NCBI GenBank assembly: GCA_963930645.1
Contig: OZ005651.1
Coordinates: 130,737,475 to 130,801,474 of the forward strand
Reading direction: 5' to 3'
DNA length: 64,000 nt
DNA from: Salticus scenicus
Lineage: Eukaryota; Arthropoda; Arachnida; Araneae; Salticidae
Shown one piece after another: positions 49,331-60,671 of this stretch. A program made the position numbers and the translations under genes. The notes beneath the pieces were generated by a model. It worked only from the letters and a program-made list of their open reading frames with translations, had not been told where the DNA came from and ran no database searches. Numbering within the stretch: position 1 is the first letter of the stretch; every line of letters begins with the position of its first letter.

Positions 49331-50683
49331 TTTTAAATCCGACGATTTTTGTGAAAGTCCCATTTTCAGATATGAAAATTTCTTAGAATCAGCCATGCAC
49401 TATAAAAACTAAGCTATCGCGTATTTAGTTATCCCAACAAAAAGCACAGAAAATAATCTTTTTCTTTCTCAAACAGTAGATACTTGGTACGATAAAGTTT
49501 GAAATTTTCCATGATTTTCTCAGAAACTTTTATATTAAAACACTTAAGAAAGTTTCCTATTACAGAGGACAATTCCTATGTTAAAGACTGACTTTATACT
49601 GTTTTCTCCAAAACTCGCGTGATTATGGCCTAAGACACTTTAGAAAGTCTCCCATGGAAGATACCTCTTCCTGGTCTTAGATTCCTTGTGTTGTCAATCA
49701 TACTTAAAGTTCCAGTAGCTTTGAATTCATTATTTTTATCGATAAATAATTAAAATAAACAATTATTTCGTTAGAAAGTATTATTTTTTAGCGACAAGCA
49801 TTAAGGTAACTGAAACATTGATATAGTTTAAATGAAAATCAAAATACCGCATAATCATAGCATTCGGTTTCTTTCTTCTCCCCTTTCAGCTGGTGGTTTT
49901 AATTAAACACTCTCATAGCTAATGCAAGCTATTGCAAATTATACAATATTATTATTATGCAATGCCAATTATTATGCAATGCCTACCACTAGAATGTTTT
50001 TTTTTTTCTTTACTATTTATTTATGAGTATTGTACGATGAAGCGTGTGGTTCGTCAGCTAGATTGTAAAAGTTAGTTTTGTTATTTTCAAGGAGGCGTTG
50101 AAGCGCTTTCATAGATAAAAATTAAAATTCAAAGAATAATGTTTTATGCGGCAACTGTTGGAAATGCAAAATCAAAAGTTGATAAGGATTGGATTGCGAT
50201 TTCTGTCTAGATGTGTGCAAGGCAAAAAAAAAAAAAAAAAAAAAAATAGAAAGAAAGAAAAAAGAATAGTATTTTTTTTTTTTCAGTGTCCGCCACTATT
50301 CAGTTTTATGTATTTAATAAAATATATTTAGCTAGGTGGTCAAGACTGAATTTGCAGAGCATAAAAAATGACTCGCGGATTTTTTAAATTTTTTCGGAGA
50401 AACTCCGCAGAAATCGGAGCAAGTGGCAACCCTGTGAAAAATACAAATAAGGGCCGCCGGGCGCTAAAAATGAGTTAGTAACGACCGCCGGGCACTAGAA
50501 ATAAGTTAGTAAGGGCCACGGGGTGCAAAAATGTGTTAGTAAAGGGCCGCCGGCTAAATCGGCCTAGAGTCAACACTAGGTCTATTTTTAGAAAATTTCA
50601 GTCATCAAATTTGGTTTGCGGCATAAAAAATAGCTCACAGTATAAAACAGAACATAGCTCACAACATAAAAGACAACATAGTA

Positions 50684-53600
50684 GGGTCATTCCATGCCAA
50701 ATCAAACAAAAAATTTCAATTTTCAACCTGACCACCTCAGATTTCTATGAAACTTGCAGGAATCATTCTCCTTGATGATATAAATGAGAATATATTTTTA
50801 GAATTTTTTTTATCTCATTTAATTTTTTTTTATTAATTTTTTTAATTTCAAAAAATCAGCATTTTTTAGCTTGTGTAAGCATTTTCAATCTTAAATTTCT
50901 CAAGTTCTATAAGGAACAGAGAAGTTTATGACCCCTCATTTTAAAGGGTATTTCACAAGGTTTATTTTGATATGCAACATCATTATATTGGATAAAAATT
51001 TTAAAAAAATTTAAATTTTAAAATTAAAAAATTTTAAAGATAGTGGTTTTTAAAAATTTTGAAAAAAATATATGTTTTTTGTTATATTAAAAGCTATATA
51101 ACCTGAAACTTATAGAGTGGGATCTCAATGGGATCAGAAGTTATTACAAAAAACTTAGTTACTCTACATGTTAGATTGCAATATAATTACCATATAATAT
51201 GCTTACTTAATAAAAGGCCTAATTTTTAAAGTTCATTATTATACCTGATAAAATATTAATAAGCAAAAAGTTTTCTTTATGAAAATTTCTTATAAAAATT
51301 TGATTATTTAATTTCTTTTATTTAAACATGTGTGTGTGTAATACTATAAGTTTCATAGCCTGAAAATTTTAAGATGAGAATCAGGAGTGATGGTTTAACT
51401 TATGCAGTTTTTTAAAGGCAGATTACAAAATGTTTAGAATATTAGGTGATAAATTTATATCAGAAACCATTCAGATAATAAATTACTACACTTACAAATT
51501 AATGACAGCATGAGTCACAGTGAGTAAATAAACAATTCACTTTCTAATCACAGATGTTCTGGTTCAAAATTGTCTTTATTTAGCTTATTTTATGTATGTT
51601 GTTGCAGGCATGTGACTCATCTCCATATCCACTGTAGTTTAATTTTTAATTAGTCTCTTCTGAGATCTCAATGTAGAAAGAGTTGTGATTTTGGGTTTAT
51701 ACTCTTTTGAGTGGAACTAAAATAAGCATTTTAATTTTCGTAATTCAACCATTTTTGGCATATTTATTTTATACAATGAGAACCCTCTTCAGATTAAAAA
51801 AAAAATTTAGTCAATTCTATTTAGTTTTTACTTTTATTATGTACAAAATTTTATTGTTTCTTACAATCTGACTTTAAACTTGTATAATTTTAATTTTTTT
51901 TATCATTAAGACCTTGTGTAAATATGAGTGAACCTAGCACATCAAAGCATTTTTCTGTGTATTGCTGTAACCCATTCAAGAAAGCTGGCCATGATTATTA
52001 CAAGAAAAGTTTGAGATTTGTAAATAAAAACCTTTTGAGACATAATCCTAATTTGCATAAATATGACAAAATATGCACTGGATGCCGTAAAGCTGTATTA
52101 AAGCTTCCAGTAATTTTAACTGAACAACAAGATTTGCTTTCAGACAGCTCAGAATCAGAAATTAATTTAAATGTTACTGAAGTACCAGGACCAAATTCAT
52201 TGTCAACTCCTCAGAAAATAGAAGCTATTGAAGCTTTGAACAAAAGCCTGACTGCTATTGAAGAAACACCTATAAAAACAAAACGATTGATTGAAAAGAA
52301 ATACCCAAAAGCAAAAATTAAAAAAGTATCTGAAGCTTTTCATAGCAAAATATTAAACTTAAGTCTCGATATTGCTGATTCTGATTCAGCAAAAAATTAT
52401 GACAGTGAAATTATTAATCAGCTGAAAGAAAAGTTTAATACCACTACAGAGAAAAATATTAGAATGCAAATTCTAACTACACTTCCAAAAAGCTGGACTG
52501 TAAAAAAAATTGAAATGGAATTTGGAGTGTCTAACTTTACTGCTAGAAAAGCAAAAAAATTGTTAAGTGAAAAGGGTATGTCATCCCCAGACCCAAAGCC
52601 TGGAAGAATACTGGATTGTGCAACAGCAGCCCTAGTTGAAAATTTTTATGAAAATGATGAGGTTAGTCGTCAGATGCCAGGTAAAAAAGATTTTGTTTCA
52701 GTAAAAAAAGATGGTAAACGTGTACATATTCAAAAGTTTTTAATTTTAAACACACTAAGAGAATCTTATGAACTTTTTAAGGAGAGTTACCCTAATCATA
52801 AAATTGGAATTTCAAAATTTTGTAACCTTCGTCCCATACACTGTGTCCTTCCCGGGACCAGTGGGACACATTCTGTACGTGTATGTACAACACATCAGAA
52901 TGTCAAGTTAATGATGGATCAATGCAAAATGTGTGAATTGACAAATGGCGATCCTCCAATTAACACATATAAAGATGTTATAAGCAATGTAATTTGCAAA
53001 ACACCAACAGATAAATGTTACTTTACAAATTGTATGAGTTGTCCTGGAAGTGATGATTTGAAGGCTCGGTTTGAAGAAGCTTTTGAATTGAATAGTATTG
53101 AAAATGTGAGCTTTAAACAATGGATGCAAATTGAAAATACATATATTCTTGAAACTATTACTAAATCAACAGAAGAATTTTTAGATTTTTTATTTGAGAG
53201 TTTGCCAAAACTTTTGAGACACTCTTTCATTGCTACTCAACAATCATCTTATTTACAACATCTGAAAGAAAATTTACCTCAGAATGAGTGCATTGTATTG
53301 TGTGATTTTTCAGAAAACTATGCATTTATACTTCAAGATTCTGTACAAGGTTTTCATTGGAACAATGCTCAATCAACAATACATCCATTTGTTATATATT
53401 ATATTGATAAAGAAACAAAAAATTTAGTGCATCTGAGTTTAGTTATTATTTCTGATTGTATGATACATGATACAGTTGCTGTTCATTTGTTTCAGCGCCA
53501 CATGATACAATTTCTAGAACATAATTTGCCATATAAACCCAAAAAACTGAATTATTTTTCTGACGGAGCAGCATCACAGTATAAAAATAAATCAAATTTT

Positions 53601-55246
53601 CTCAATCTCTGTAATCACGAGAAAGATTATGGCATAAAGGCAGACTAGAACTTCTTTGCATCATCACATGGAAAAAATGCATGTGACGGTGTCGGAGGGA
53701 CTGTCAAATGATTAGCAGCATTGGCAAGTTTACGAATGGTCTATAATGAACAAATTATGACCCCTTGGCAACTTTACGATTGGGCTAAAGATAATATTGT
53801 TAAAATAAATTTTTTATATTCTACTACAGATGAATATAAGACAGAGGCAACGATCTTAAAAAGTAGATTTGAGGCAGCAAGAACAATAAAAGGTACACAA
53901 CAATTCCATAGTTACACTCCTGTGAGCGAGACTAAAATTTTAGTAAAACATTATTCTTTTTCAAAGGAATCAAGTATAGAAGTAGTTTCAGATGATGATG
54001 GTAATGAAGATCTAGATATAAATGAAATTGTTGGCTTTGTCACATGTCAATATTCAGACAAGTGGTGGCTAGGTTGTGTATTGGGAATAGAAGGAGATGA
54101 AGTAAAAATCAGTTTTTTGGAACCACATGGCCCTTCTCCCTCTTTCAAATATCCACAATTTACAGACATACTAGTCGTTCATAAAAGTGAAATTTTAACG
54201 GAAGTTGATCCTGTAACAGCTACAGGTAGAACTTATCAACTTACTGACTCTGAAACCAAAAAGGCAAATAAGAAGTTACTCCTTAATTTAAAGAACAAAA
54301 AAATTGCTAAACTAGTATAACTAATAAAACTATTCTATATATATATTTAAGGTAATTTTATGTATTTATTTTTGTTCATCTTTTTTTAAATTTGATTGTA
54401 TATTAGTATAATATGTAAAAATCCTAAAATCAATGTCTGTTACTGTGTAAGTGCTATACATAACAAGAATCATAATATGTAATCTTAGTTTCACTTCATT
54501 ATAATTTTAATCACACTAAGAGAGTACTCAAAAAAAAAAAAAAAATGCAAATTATAAAAGTTACAGTACTACAAAAAATACATTTTTTTCCCTTAATAAT
54601 CTAAAAAATGTTTGTCAAAAAATTTATTTATTTATTTTAAGCATAATTATGTTGCATATCAAATTTATTTCATGTTTAATTGTATATTAGCATGCAATGT
54701 TGAATGTGTAAACTTTAATAAACAGATCTTTTATCAGGTAAGCATATTATATGTTAATTATAATACAATTTACCATTTAGAGTAAGTAAGTTCTTTACCA
54801 TAACTCATGATCCCATTGAGATCCCACTCTAAAAATTTCAGGTTATATAGCTTTTAGTATAACAAAAAACATATATTTTTTTCAAAATTTTTAAAAAACA
54901 CTATCTTTAAAATTTTTAAAATTTCAAATTTTTTTTTAATTTTTACCCGGCATAATGATGTTGCATATCAAAGTAAACCTTGTAAAAGGCTCTTTAAAAT
55001 GAGGGGTCAGAAACTTCTCTATCCCTCATAGAACTTGAGAAATTTGATATTAAAAATGCTTATACAAGCTAAAAAATGCTACATTTTTGAAAATTAAAAA
55101 ATTAATAAAAAAATAAAATAAAATGAAATAAAAAATTTCTAAATATATATTCTCATTTATATCATCAAGGAAAATGATTTCTGCAAGTTTCATAAAAATC
55201 TGAGGGGTCAGGTTGAGTGAGTGGATGATTTGGCATGGAATGACCC
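50684..55246 (+). mobile_element. 4.56-kb DNA transposon with ~530-bp TIRs (possibly Sola-like)
   Basis: The TIRs start GGGTCATTCCATGCCAAATC and run about 530 bp (to ~51225 and from ~54725), with 4-bp flanking duplications AGTA (50680-50683 and 55247-55250). One long transposase frame lies between the arms. Long TIRs with a 4-bp duplication fit the Sola group, but that assignment is inference from memory of the family features. It is inserted in a hAT-type element and is among the youngest insertions by its coding integrity. Confidence 0.82.
51924..54320 (+). pseudogene. Transposase of the 4.56-kb element, two nonsense codons
   Basis: One frame of 799 codons is interrupted only by TAG at 53646-53648 and TGA at 53709-53711. 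The N-terminus has Cys pairs (YCCNPF, ICTGCRK) that may bind zinc, followed by an HTH-like TVKKIEMEFGVSNFTARKAK. The middle has a Cys/His-rich block (VCTTHQNVKLMMDQCKMC, CYFTNCMSCPG). The catalytic-looking core has CDFSENYAFILQDS, HWNNAQSTIHPFV, YFSDGAASQYKNK and SHGKNACDGVGGTVK, giving three conserved acidic positions (D, D, D). The C-terminus has FVTCQYSDKWWLGCVLGIE and PHGPSPSF, an SH3/Tudor-like barrel. The ATG at 51924 starts the frame just after the left TIR. The stops sit where related proteins have Trp and Arg, each one transition away. It is assigned as a DDE/D transposase by element structure; the superfamily is not certain. Confidence 0.8.
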
Positions 55247-55674
55247 AGTAACGTGACTTGAGATATAAATTGAATGCTCAAAAAAGCATTTTCCAGGTTT
55301 GTATCATCCTTTTTCCAGGTTTTTGAGCAATATTTACAACTTTCCTTGATATTTCCCTGACTTTTTTTAGTAATTTCAAATTCCCTGACTTTTCCAGGTT
55401 TTCCCTGTTCCCCCTGACACGTGGGAACCCTGTTTTCTCATTCATAAAATTCATAACTCTTAAATTACTACTCATTTTTTAAAAAAATTTTATTTATGAG
55501 TTAAAAAAGGGGGGGGGGGGGGAATGAAAAAATAACTAAGTGCATTTTTTTTTTTTTTAGCTAGAAAATAAATGAAAAATGAAAAATCAATTTTTTGTAA
55601 ACTAGTATTAATTTAACAACTGTGAATTTTCTAAATGTGATAACAGAATTAAAAAAAAAAAAAAAAAAAATGCA

Positions 55675-55780
55675 TTAGGCAATGAGTAATTGTGGAAACA
55701 AATTTTCCCATATAATAACTAACATGGGCTTTCGCTGTCTGCCAGATTAGGTACTGTCTTCTTTTAAGAGCTTGTTTTAG
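55675..55780. repeat. Right arm of inverted repeat around the nest
   Basis: Inverted partner of 45830-45935 (see that entry). It begins after a long A-run with GGCAATGAGTAATTGTGG and includes AGATTAGGTACTGTC. Confidence 0.6.
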
Positions 55781-56877
55781 TCTATTTGCCTCTTTAGACA
55801 TCTTATGAACTGTTTCTTTTGTTATATTCCTTTCTATTTACTAAGAGGGCTTTCTTTTATAATTTTATATTTTCTTACATGAAATCAGGGTGAGGAAAGA
55901 CATAGGAGCATACTAGTAGTCAAATGCAATAAGCAAACTGGCCAGCTTAATAGCTACATATGTCAAGTGGTGCAATTTCTCCATTCTCATTGGACATTTC
56001 ACCTGCTTCAAGACCAATATCAAGCATATGCCATATATTAAAGTTTTAAAAAAAAAGGGGGGGGGGTGAAAAAGTTAAAAGATATGGAACAGTTTATAAA
56101 ATGAATAGAAAATATTTCTTTCTGAAATATTTTTCTGACATTTCTAGAAAACTTTGGAAAAGGTAAAAAATAATCTCTCAATAGTTGCCACCTTATAAAA
56201 ATAGTTGCTTTCTCAAGATTTGTAGGCAAAAAAGTTGCCATAGTCGCCTTAGACTGAAAATAGACACAAATAATTGCCTTTTAGTAGCCTGTGGCAACCT
56301 TGATTTTCTCTCTCTGGTTCCACAGCATATTTAGCTAAACATTTTCGGGGTTTTTTTTATAGCAACAACCTGCAACAGAATATTAGTTTTAAGATAGTCT
56401 TAAAAAGAGCTGATTAAAAATTCATAAAAAACTATTTTTTAACTACAATATGATAATTTTAATTTATATCTATATAATATATAGATTTAAATTCATTTAT
56501 ACGGGGACCCATTTTTTTTTTTTTTTTTTTTTTTTTTAAGGACCCAGATTTTTAGAACCCATGGATCCCAGGATTTTGGAAGCCTAGCAGCATCACTGGT
56601 TACTGTGAAAATTATAAAAACTACACACATTTTTATAAGAACATATTGTAATGCATTACAATAAACTGAATCAATTTCTGTATGATAGCTTATTTACAAA
56701 ACATGGAATGCAGATGGATTGATAAATGAATACAAGTCACATGCATTTTTTAAAATTGTATTGGAAAATGTTCGAAATATTTATAATTTTATTATAAAAA
56801 AAAAAAGACAGTAAAATTGTAAATAAAATAAAATAATAAAATTATGTTTAGATGAAATAATCATAACATCCTTGAGG
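55781..56877. other. AT-rich intron, no gene
   Basis: G-run at 56059, T-run at 56513-56537. A short direct motif, ATAGTTGCCACC/AAGTTGCCATAG, recurs at 56180-56310. Nothing coding. Confidence 0.4.
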
Positions 56878-57050
56878 GGCTGTGATATCCTAGTTGGTAA
56901 ACCATCAAACTCGTAATTGGAAGATTGCAGGTTCGATTCCTGAGTTGGCCAAAGAACACTGTGTACATAAATAGAAATGGATGAATATGAAATCTGTCAT
57001 GGCTAATGTGACCTCCATATATATTCTTTAAAATTGAAATCCCAGCATGC
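56878..57050 (+). mobile_element. tRNA-derived SINE candidate
   Basis: The 74-nt head (56878-56951) folds like a tRNA: acceptor starting GGCTGTG, A-box-like TGATATCCTAGTTGG, anticodon loop CTCGTAA (CGT, Thr, with T33 present) and a perfect B box GGTTCGATTCC. A body of about 100 bp of non-tRNA sequence follows, up to the start of a PLE fragment. Stem mismatches indicate that it is not a working tRNA. No second copy was found in the window. Confidence 0.55.
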
Positions 57051-57064
57051 CACTATAGCCGAGT

Positions 57065-57262
57065 ATAAAAACACGACTCAAAGAACATGAAAATGATATT
57101 AAATTTGCCCGATATACTACCGCTCTTGCTCGAACTTATTACGAAAATAAAATAGATATTAAATTTAATGACGTTGAAAAATTGGTCAATTACAAAAACC
57201 ATACCTACGCGTTTTACAGAGATAGTATCGAGATAATTAGTGATAATGTCGCCATTAATTGA
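57065..57262 (+). pseudogene. PLE GIY-YIG C-terminal fragment
   Basis: An open frame without ATG encodes IKTRLKEHENDIKFARYTTA then LARTYYENKIDIKF and NYKNHTYAFYRDSIEII, ending at TGA. It matches the other two PLE endonuclease fragments (16.4 and 27.5 kb) residue by residue at KTR.KEH.NDIKF and TTALAR. The 3' flank to ~57430 carries the terminal GGGGGAGGATCCTCCC hairpin followed by ATGAAAAGC. RT sequence is absent, so it is a 5'-truncated copy. Confidence 0.8.
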
Positions 57263-57769
57263 TCACGAGTCCGCCAAAATAGATCCGCAGTGGCGCTACC
57301 TATTAGAAGAACAAGGTAAAGCTATAAATAGCCAAGGCCCACATGAACAGTTTGCAATTGAAAAAGGGGGAGGATCCTCCCATGAAAAGCTTCTTGCAGA
57401 TGAAGCCTAAGTAAAGTCTTTTAATTTATTTTGTAATTATGTTGTGCTTCATTTTAAATTTAAATAAGTTAATGAACAGCTCTTTTTATGCAATGGGAAA
57501 GATTAGGGGAATATTACAGATCACTCTGGAAAAACCTAGCTAACTCTGTACAAAATTAAAATAGGGCTTCTATATTTCTTAGATCTGAAGCTACTTTTGG
57601 CTAAATTTGTTTGCTAAAGTAGCCAAATTTGACTTTTATACAAGCCAATCTTTTTTTTTTTTTTTTTTTAACCTTTACAAGCAACAACTGATCTAAAAAA
57701 AAAATTAAAATATTCTCGCAAAATTTTCATATTGGGGGGGAGGGTGGTTAAGCTTGAATTTTCACCTTC

Positions 57770-58121
57770 GGATATCCGGCTTGAAATTGCCGAATATCCG
57801 TACCGGAATGCTGATATCCGGCACCCTGTCGGATATTTAACCCGTTAGTAGTCGCTATAGACAGCGCCACCTATTACACATTGCGCACTTTTTATTTAAC
57901 TCTCACCAATAATTTGAAGAAGTGATGTGATCGACGATTCTTCGATTTTTATTCGCGTTTTATGTGTGTCAAATGCCACTTCTAAAAATTTTTGGTGGCT
58001 ATTGAATAAAAAAGTGTGGCAACACTGAAGAATGGGCGGCAAATCGACCAACTAGCGACTACTAACGGGTTAAAACTCAGCTGGATACTGCATAGTTACC
58101 AGATATCTGTTTCATCCCTAA
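57770..58121. mobile_element. hAT-like remnant holding a piggyBac-type MITE
   Basis: GATATCCGG motifs (57771-57835) and the end CAGATATCTGTTTCATCCCTA look like the termini of a hAT element. The left end is not clear. It is split at TTAA by the MITE at 57841-58069. Confidence 0.5.
57841..58069. mobile_element. piggyBac-type MITE, 229 bp
   Basis: The TIRs CCCGTTAGTAGTCGCTA and TAGCGACTACTAACGGG are flanked by TTAA (57837-57840 and 58070-58073). The TIR match is perfect over at least 16 bp. No coding capacity. Confidence 0.9.
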
Positions 58122-58787
58122 TAATTTGTATAAATAGCAGAGAATTGTCACTTCTTTTCAAGCTTTATCTCTTTTGAAATTTTACATTTTATATATTTAT
58201 TGAAATTGGATACTGTTATACTATGTGCCTCACAGGATTCTTGGTTACAAATGTTGCACATCCATACTTTGCATTTTTTAATTTAATATATGAAGATTCC
58301 ATAGACCGTTCTTTTTTTATATCACACCCCAATAAAAAAAATGATAACTCAAAAGTGCATTATTTGAAAAAAATTAACTTTATAATAAAACTGACACAAT
58401 AAACTTCTCAGGAGAATAATTTTTAAGATAGAGATGTAATGTTTTTTTGTGTATATATATTAGGGACACTTCATACACATTTTTCAGTAAAAATTGACAT
58501 TTTTTTAGTTGTGTCATTTTTCTTCACAGGATGTAGTATGTGAATCTGTCTTTGAACGTCTGACCATGTTCTGCAATATGAATATATTTTCAATGAAAAG
58601 GAAAAAAAAAAAAAAAAAAAAAAAAACTTTAAAACGAAAAATTATAATCATTATTCAAACTAATAAATAAATTAAATTAAAACTGGCATAAAAAGAACTG
58701 TGCCAAAAAGTATAAAATAAATTCCTTCGTCAGACAGCATAAACATTACTATTAATCATACTTTTTGAAGTCGGCATAAAATTAAAC

Positions 58788-58818
<31 letters not shown>

Positions 58819-59387
58819 TTATTCAATACACAAATTTAAATTTAAAATATGTATTTCACTTTGGCTTTTTCTAAACACAGCAGAAAATTCTAGCAACTTT
58901 GTAGAAACATAAATCAAGAATTGCAAAGGATGTTCTCAGCTATAGGTGGACGTTACTAAGTGAATCATTTGCATACGATAAAACAATGAAAGAAACTATG
59001 AAGATTGATCATTCAAGACAACGGTGTTCGTGGCTGTCGGTCTCTAAGCAAATCTCTAAAAATTAGTAACTTTTATTTAATTTTGCACCGACTTCAAAAG
59101 TTATGATTTATAACAGCATTTATGTTGTTCGGTGAAAAAAAATTTCATACTTTTGGGTGCAATTTATAGTTCCACTAAATTTTCATTTTATTACTTTGAA
59201 TAATAATTGTAATTGCTTTTTGGACTAAATTTTTATCAATTCAAAATTTACACTCATTCAACTTAATAAAATTCTTAGTCTTTAGTAAATTACTTTACAG
59301 TTTTCTATATTTTAGTTCACACCTGTTAAATACAATAAACCATTTCATAATTATTATCTTATGATAAAAATTGATACAAGATCTTAC
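58122..59387. other. AT-rich intron, no gene
   Basis: A-runs of more than 20 nt at 58603-58626 and 58789-58816. AAAATTAAACAAAA-type sequence near 58770 and GACTTCAAAAGTTATGATTT near 59091 form a short inverted pair. Nothing coding until the kinase exon. Confidence 0.4.
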
Positions 59388-59552
59388 CCATAATTTATCT
59401 TCAAAGAAAAAAGCTTCCTCAAGTCCAACAATATTAGGATGACGACATTCAGTTAAAATTTCAATTTCAACAGTAAAATCATCTAGATCATCTTCACCTT
59501 TTAATTCACATATTTTGGCAGCTGCAGATTCCTTATTGCTTTTATTTAAAGC
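59388..59552 (-). CDS. SLK: SLK-type kinase exon: beta3 lysine and alphaC helix
   Basis: This 165-nt exon has phase 0 at both ends (55 codons). The acceptor is AAATAG before GCTTTAAAT and the donor is TTATGG followed by GTAAGAT. It encodes the beta3 strand with the ATP-binding lysine (ESAAKICEL), the alphaC helix with its salt-bridge glutamate (VEIEILTECRHPNIV) and the hinge (FFFEDKLW). The exon should be preceded by one ending in VYK; no glycine-rich loop (GxGxFG) was found between here and the right edge, so that exon lies beyond 64,000. It is the most 5' exon visible and is separated from the next by a ~20 kb intron full of transposons. Confidence 0.9.
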
Positions 59553-60634
59553 CTATTTAATTAAAAAAAAAAATTAATCAGATAAAATAAAATAATTGGA
59601 AATAAAAATACATCTTAATAAATATGCACTTCTCTTAAACACATAATACCATATGTATATGTATATACAGTATGGAACCGTTTATCCGGAATCCAGTTAG
59701 CCAGAATAATATTTTCACCTTCCAATACATTAAAGTTTTTTTTTTTTTTTTTTTAACAAATGGTTTAATATTGTAATCAGAAACAAGTAAAAGAAATATT
59801 CAACAAATAATAATTCCATTTAATTTTGTAATATTTATTTAAAAGTACAGTAGAGAACCAATTATCCGGAATGGTTTTTACAAGACTACTCTGGATAACT
59901 GGTTGCTCATCAAAGCAAGCCTCATTAATCAGAATTATTGCATATGGTTCTCATTTAAAATAAATATTTTTTTATCAATTAATCAAATTTAAATAATTAA
60001 CCTCTTTTCCTTTTTTTTTAATGAAAGTATTAAAATAATTTTTAATCAAGATAAATTATTAATCAAAATTTAAAATGCGAAAAAAATGTAAAAATCTTTG
60101 AAACTTAATAAAAATCAAAATATGCCCAAATCTAACAAGGGAACTCTTTGAAGTGATAATCGCCGATTTTCTTTAAAAAAAAAAAATCTGGCATAAGATT
60201 CAATCATGAATAGCATCTTCCTAAAATATTAGCTGCTGAGTCGCAATAGATAAGTTATAAAAAATTATTAAAAATGCAAGCATGTCTGCAATATTTCCAA
60301 AAAAGCACCTGTTTGGCGACTTCATTCTTCGGAATTTCACTGCGATGAAGATTTAATAGATGTAGATGTTGTTCTTTCTATTTGATAGCCAAACAAACTC
60401 CATACGCTGTCGAGCACTTGAGAATTCAGAATAGTTAACAAAAACCAGATAATTTACCAGATTGAGACTTACTTAGTCGACATTCTAAATAATATTTCAA
60501 TTAAATAAGCTGTGTCAATAACAATTGCAAGAGCATTAACGCCAAGTTTTTAATAATGACAGTTGAAAAATATATGATCAAGACTTTTATATAAATTTAA
60601 ATAAAATAAAACATTATATATTAAAACACAAAGC

Positions 60635-60659
<25 letters not shown>

Positions 60660-60671
<12 letters not shown>

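Larger units (their letters stand above)
46047..50577. mobile_element. 4.5-kb TIR element with subterminal minisatellites
   Basis: The ends TAGTGTTGACTCTAG and CTAGAGTCAACACT are inverted and flanked by AGGTCT on both sides (46041-46046 and 50578-50583), a 6-bp duplication (5-bp if a final A belongs to the element). Next to the left TIR are three ~28-bp units (AAAGGGCACTATAATATTCT); next to the right TIR are four ~31-bp units (GGGCCGCCGGGCGCTAAAAA). Inside lie a hAT element and a degenerate ~62-bp array. No transposase was recognised; superfamily unassigned. Confidence 0.72.
45997..55432. mobile_element. hAT-type element split by two large insertions
   Basis: The termini CAGGGTTCCCAC (left) and GTGGGAACCCTG (right) with TTCCCTGACTTTTCCAGG near both ends fit one small hAT-type element. 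Removing the inserts at 46047-50577 and 50684-55246 leaves about 330 bp of continuous sequence. The flanks CATTTTTC and TTTTCTCA do not show a clean 8-bp duplication, so the hAT label rests on the TIRs. Confidence 0.7.
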
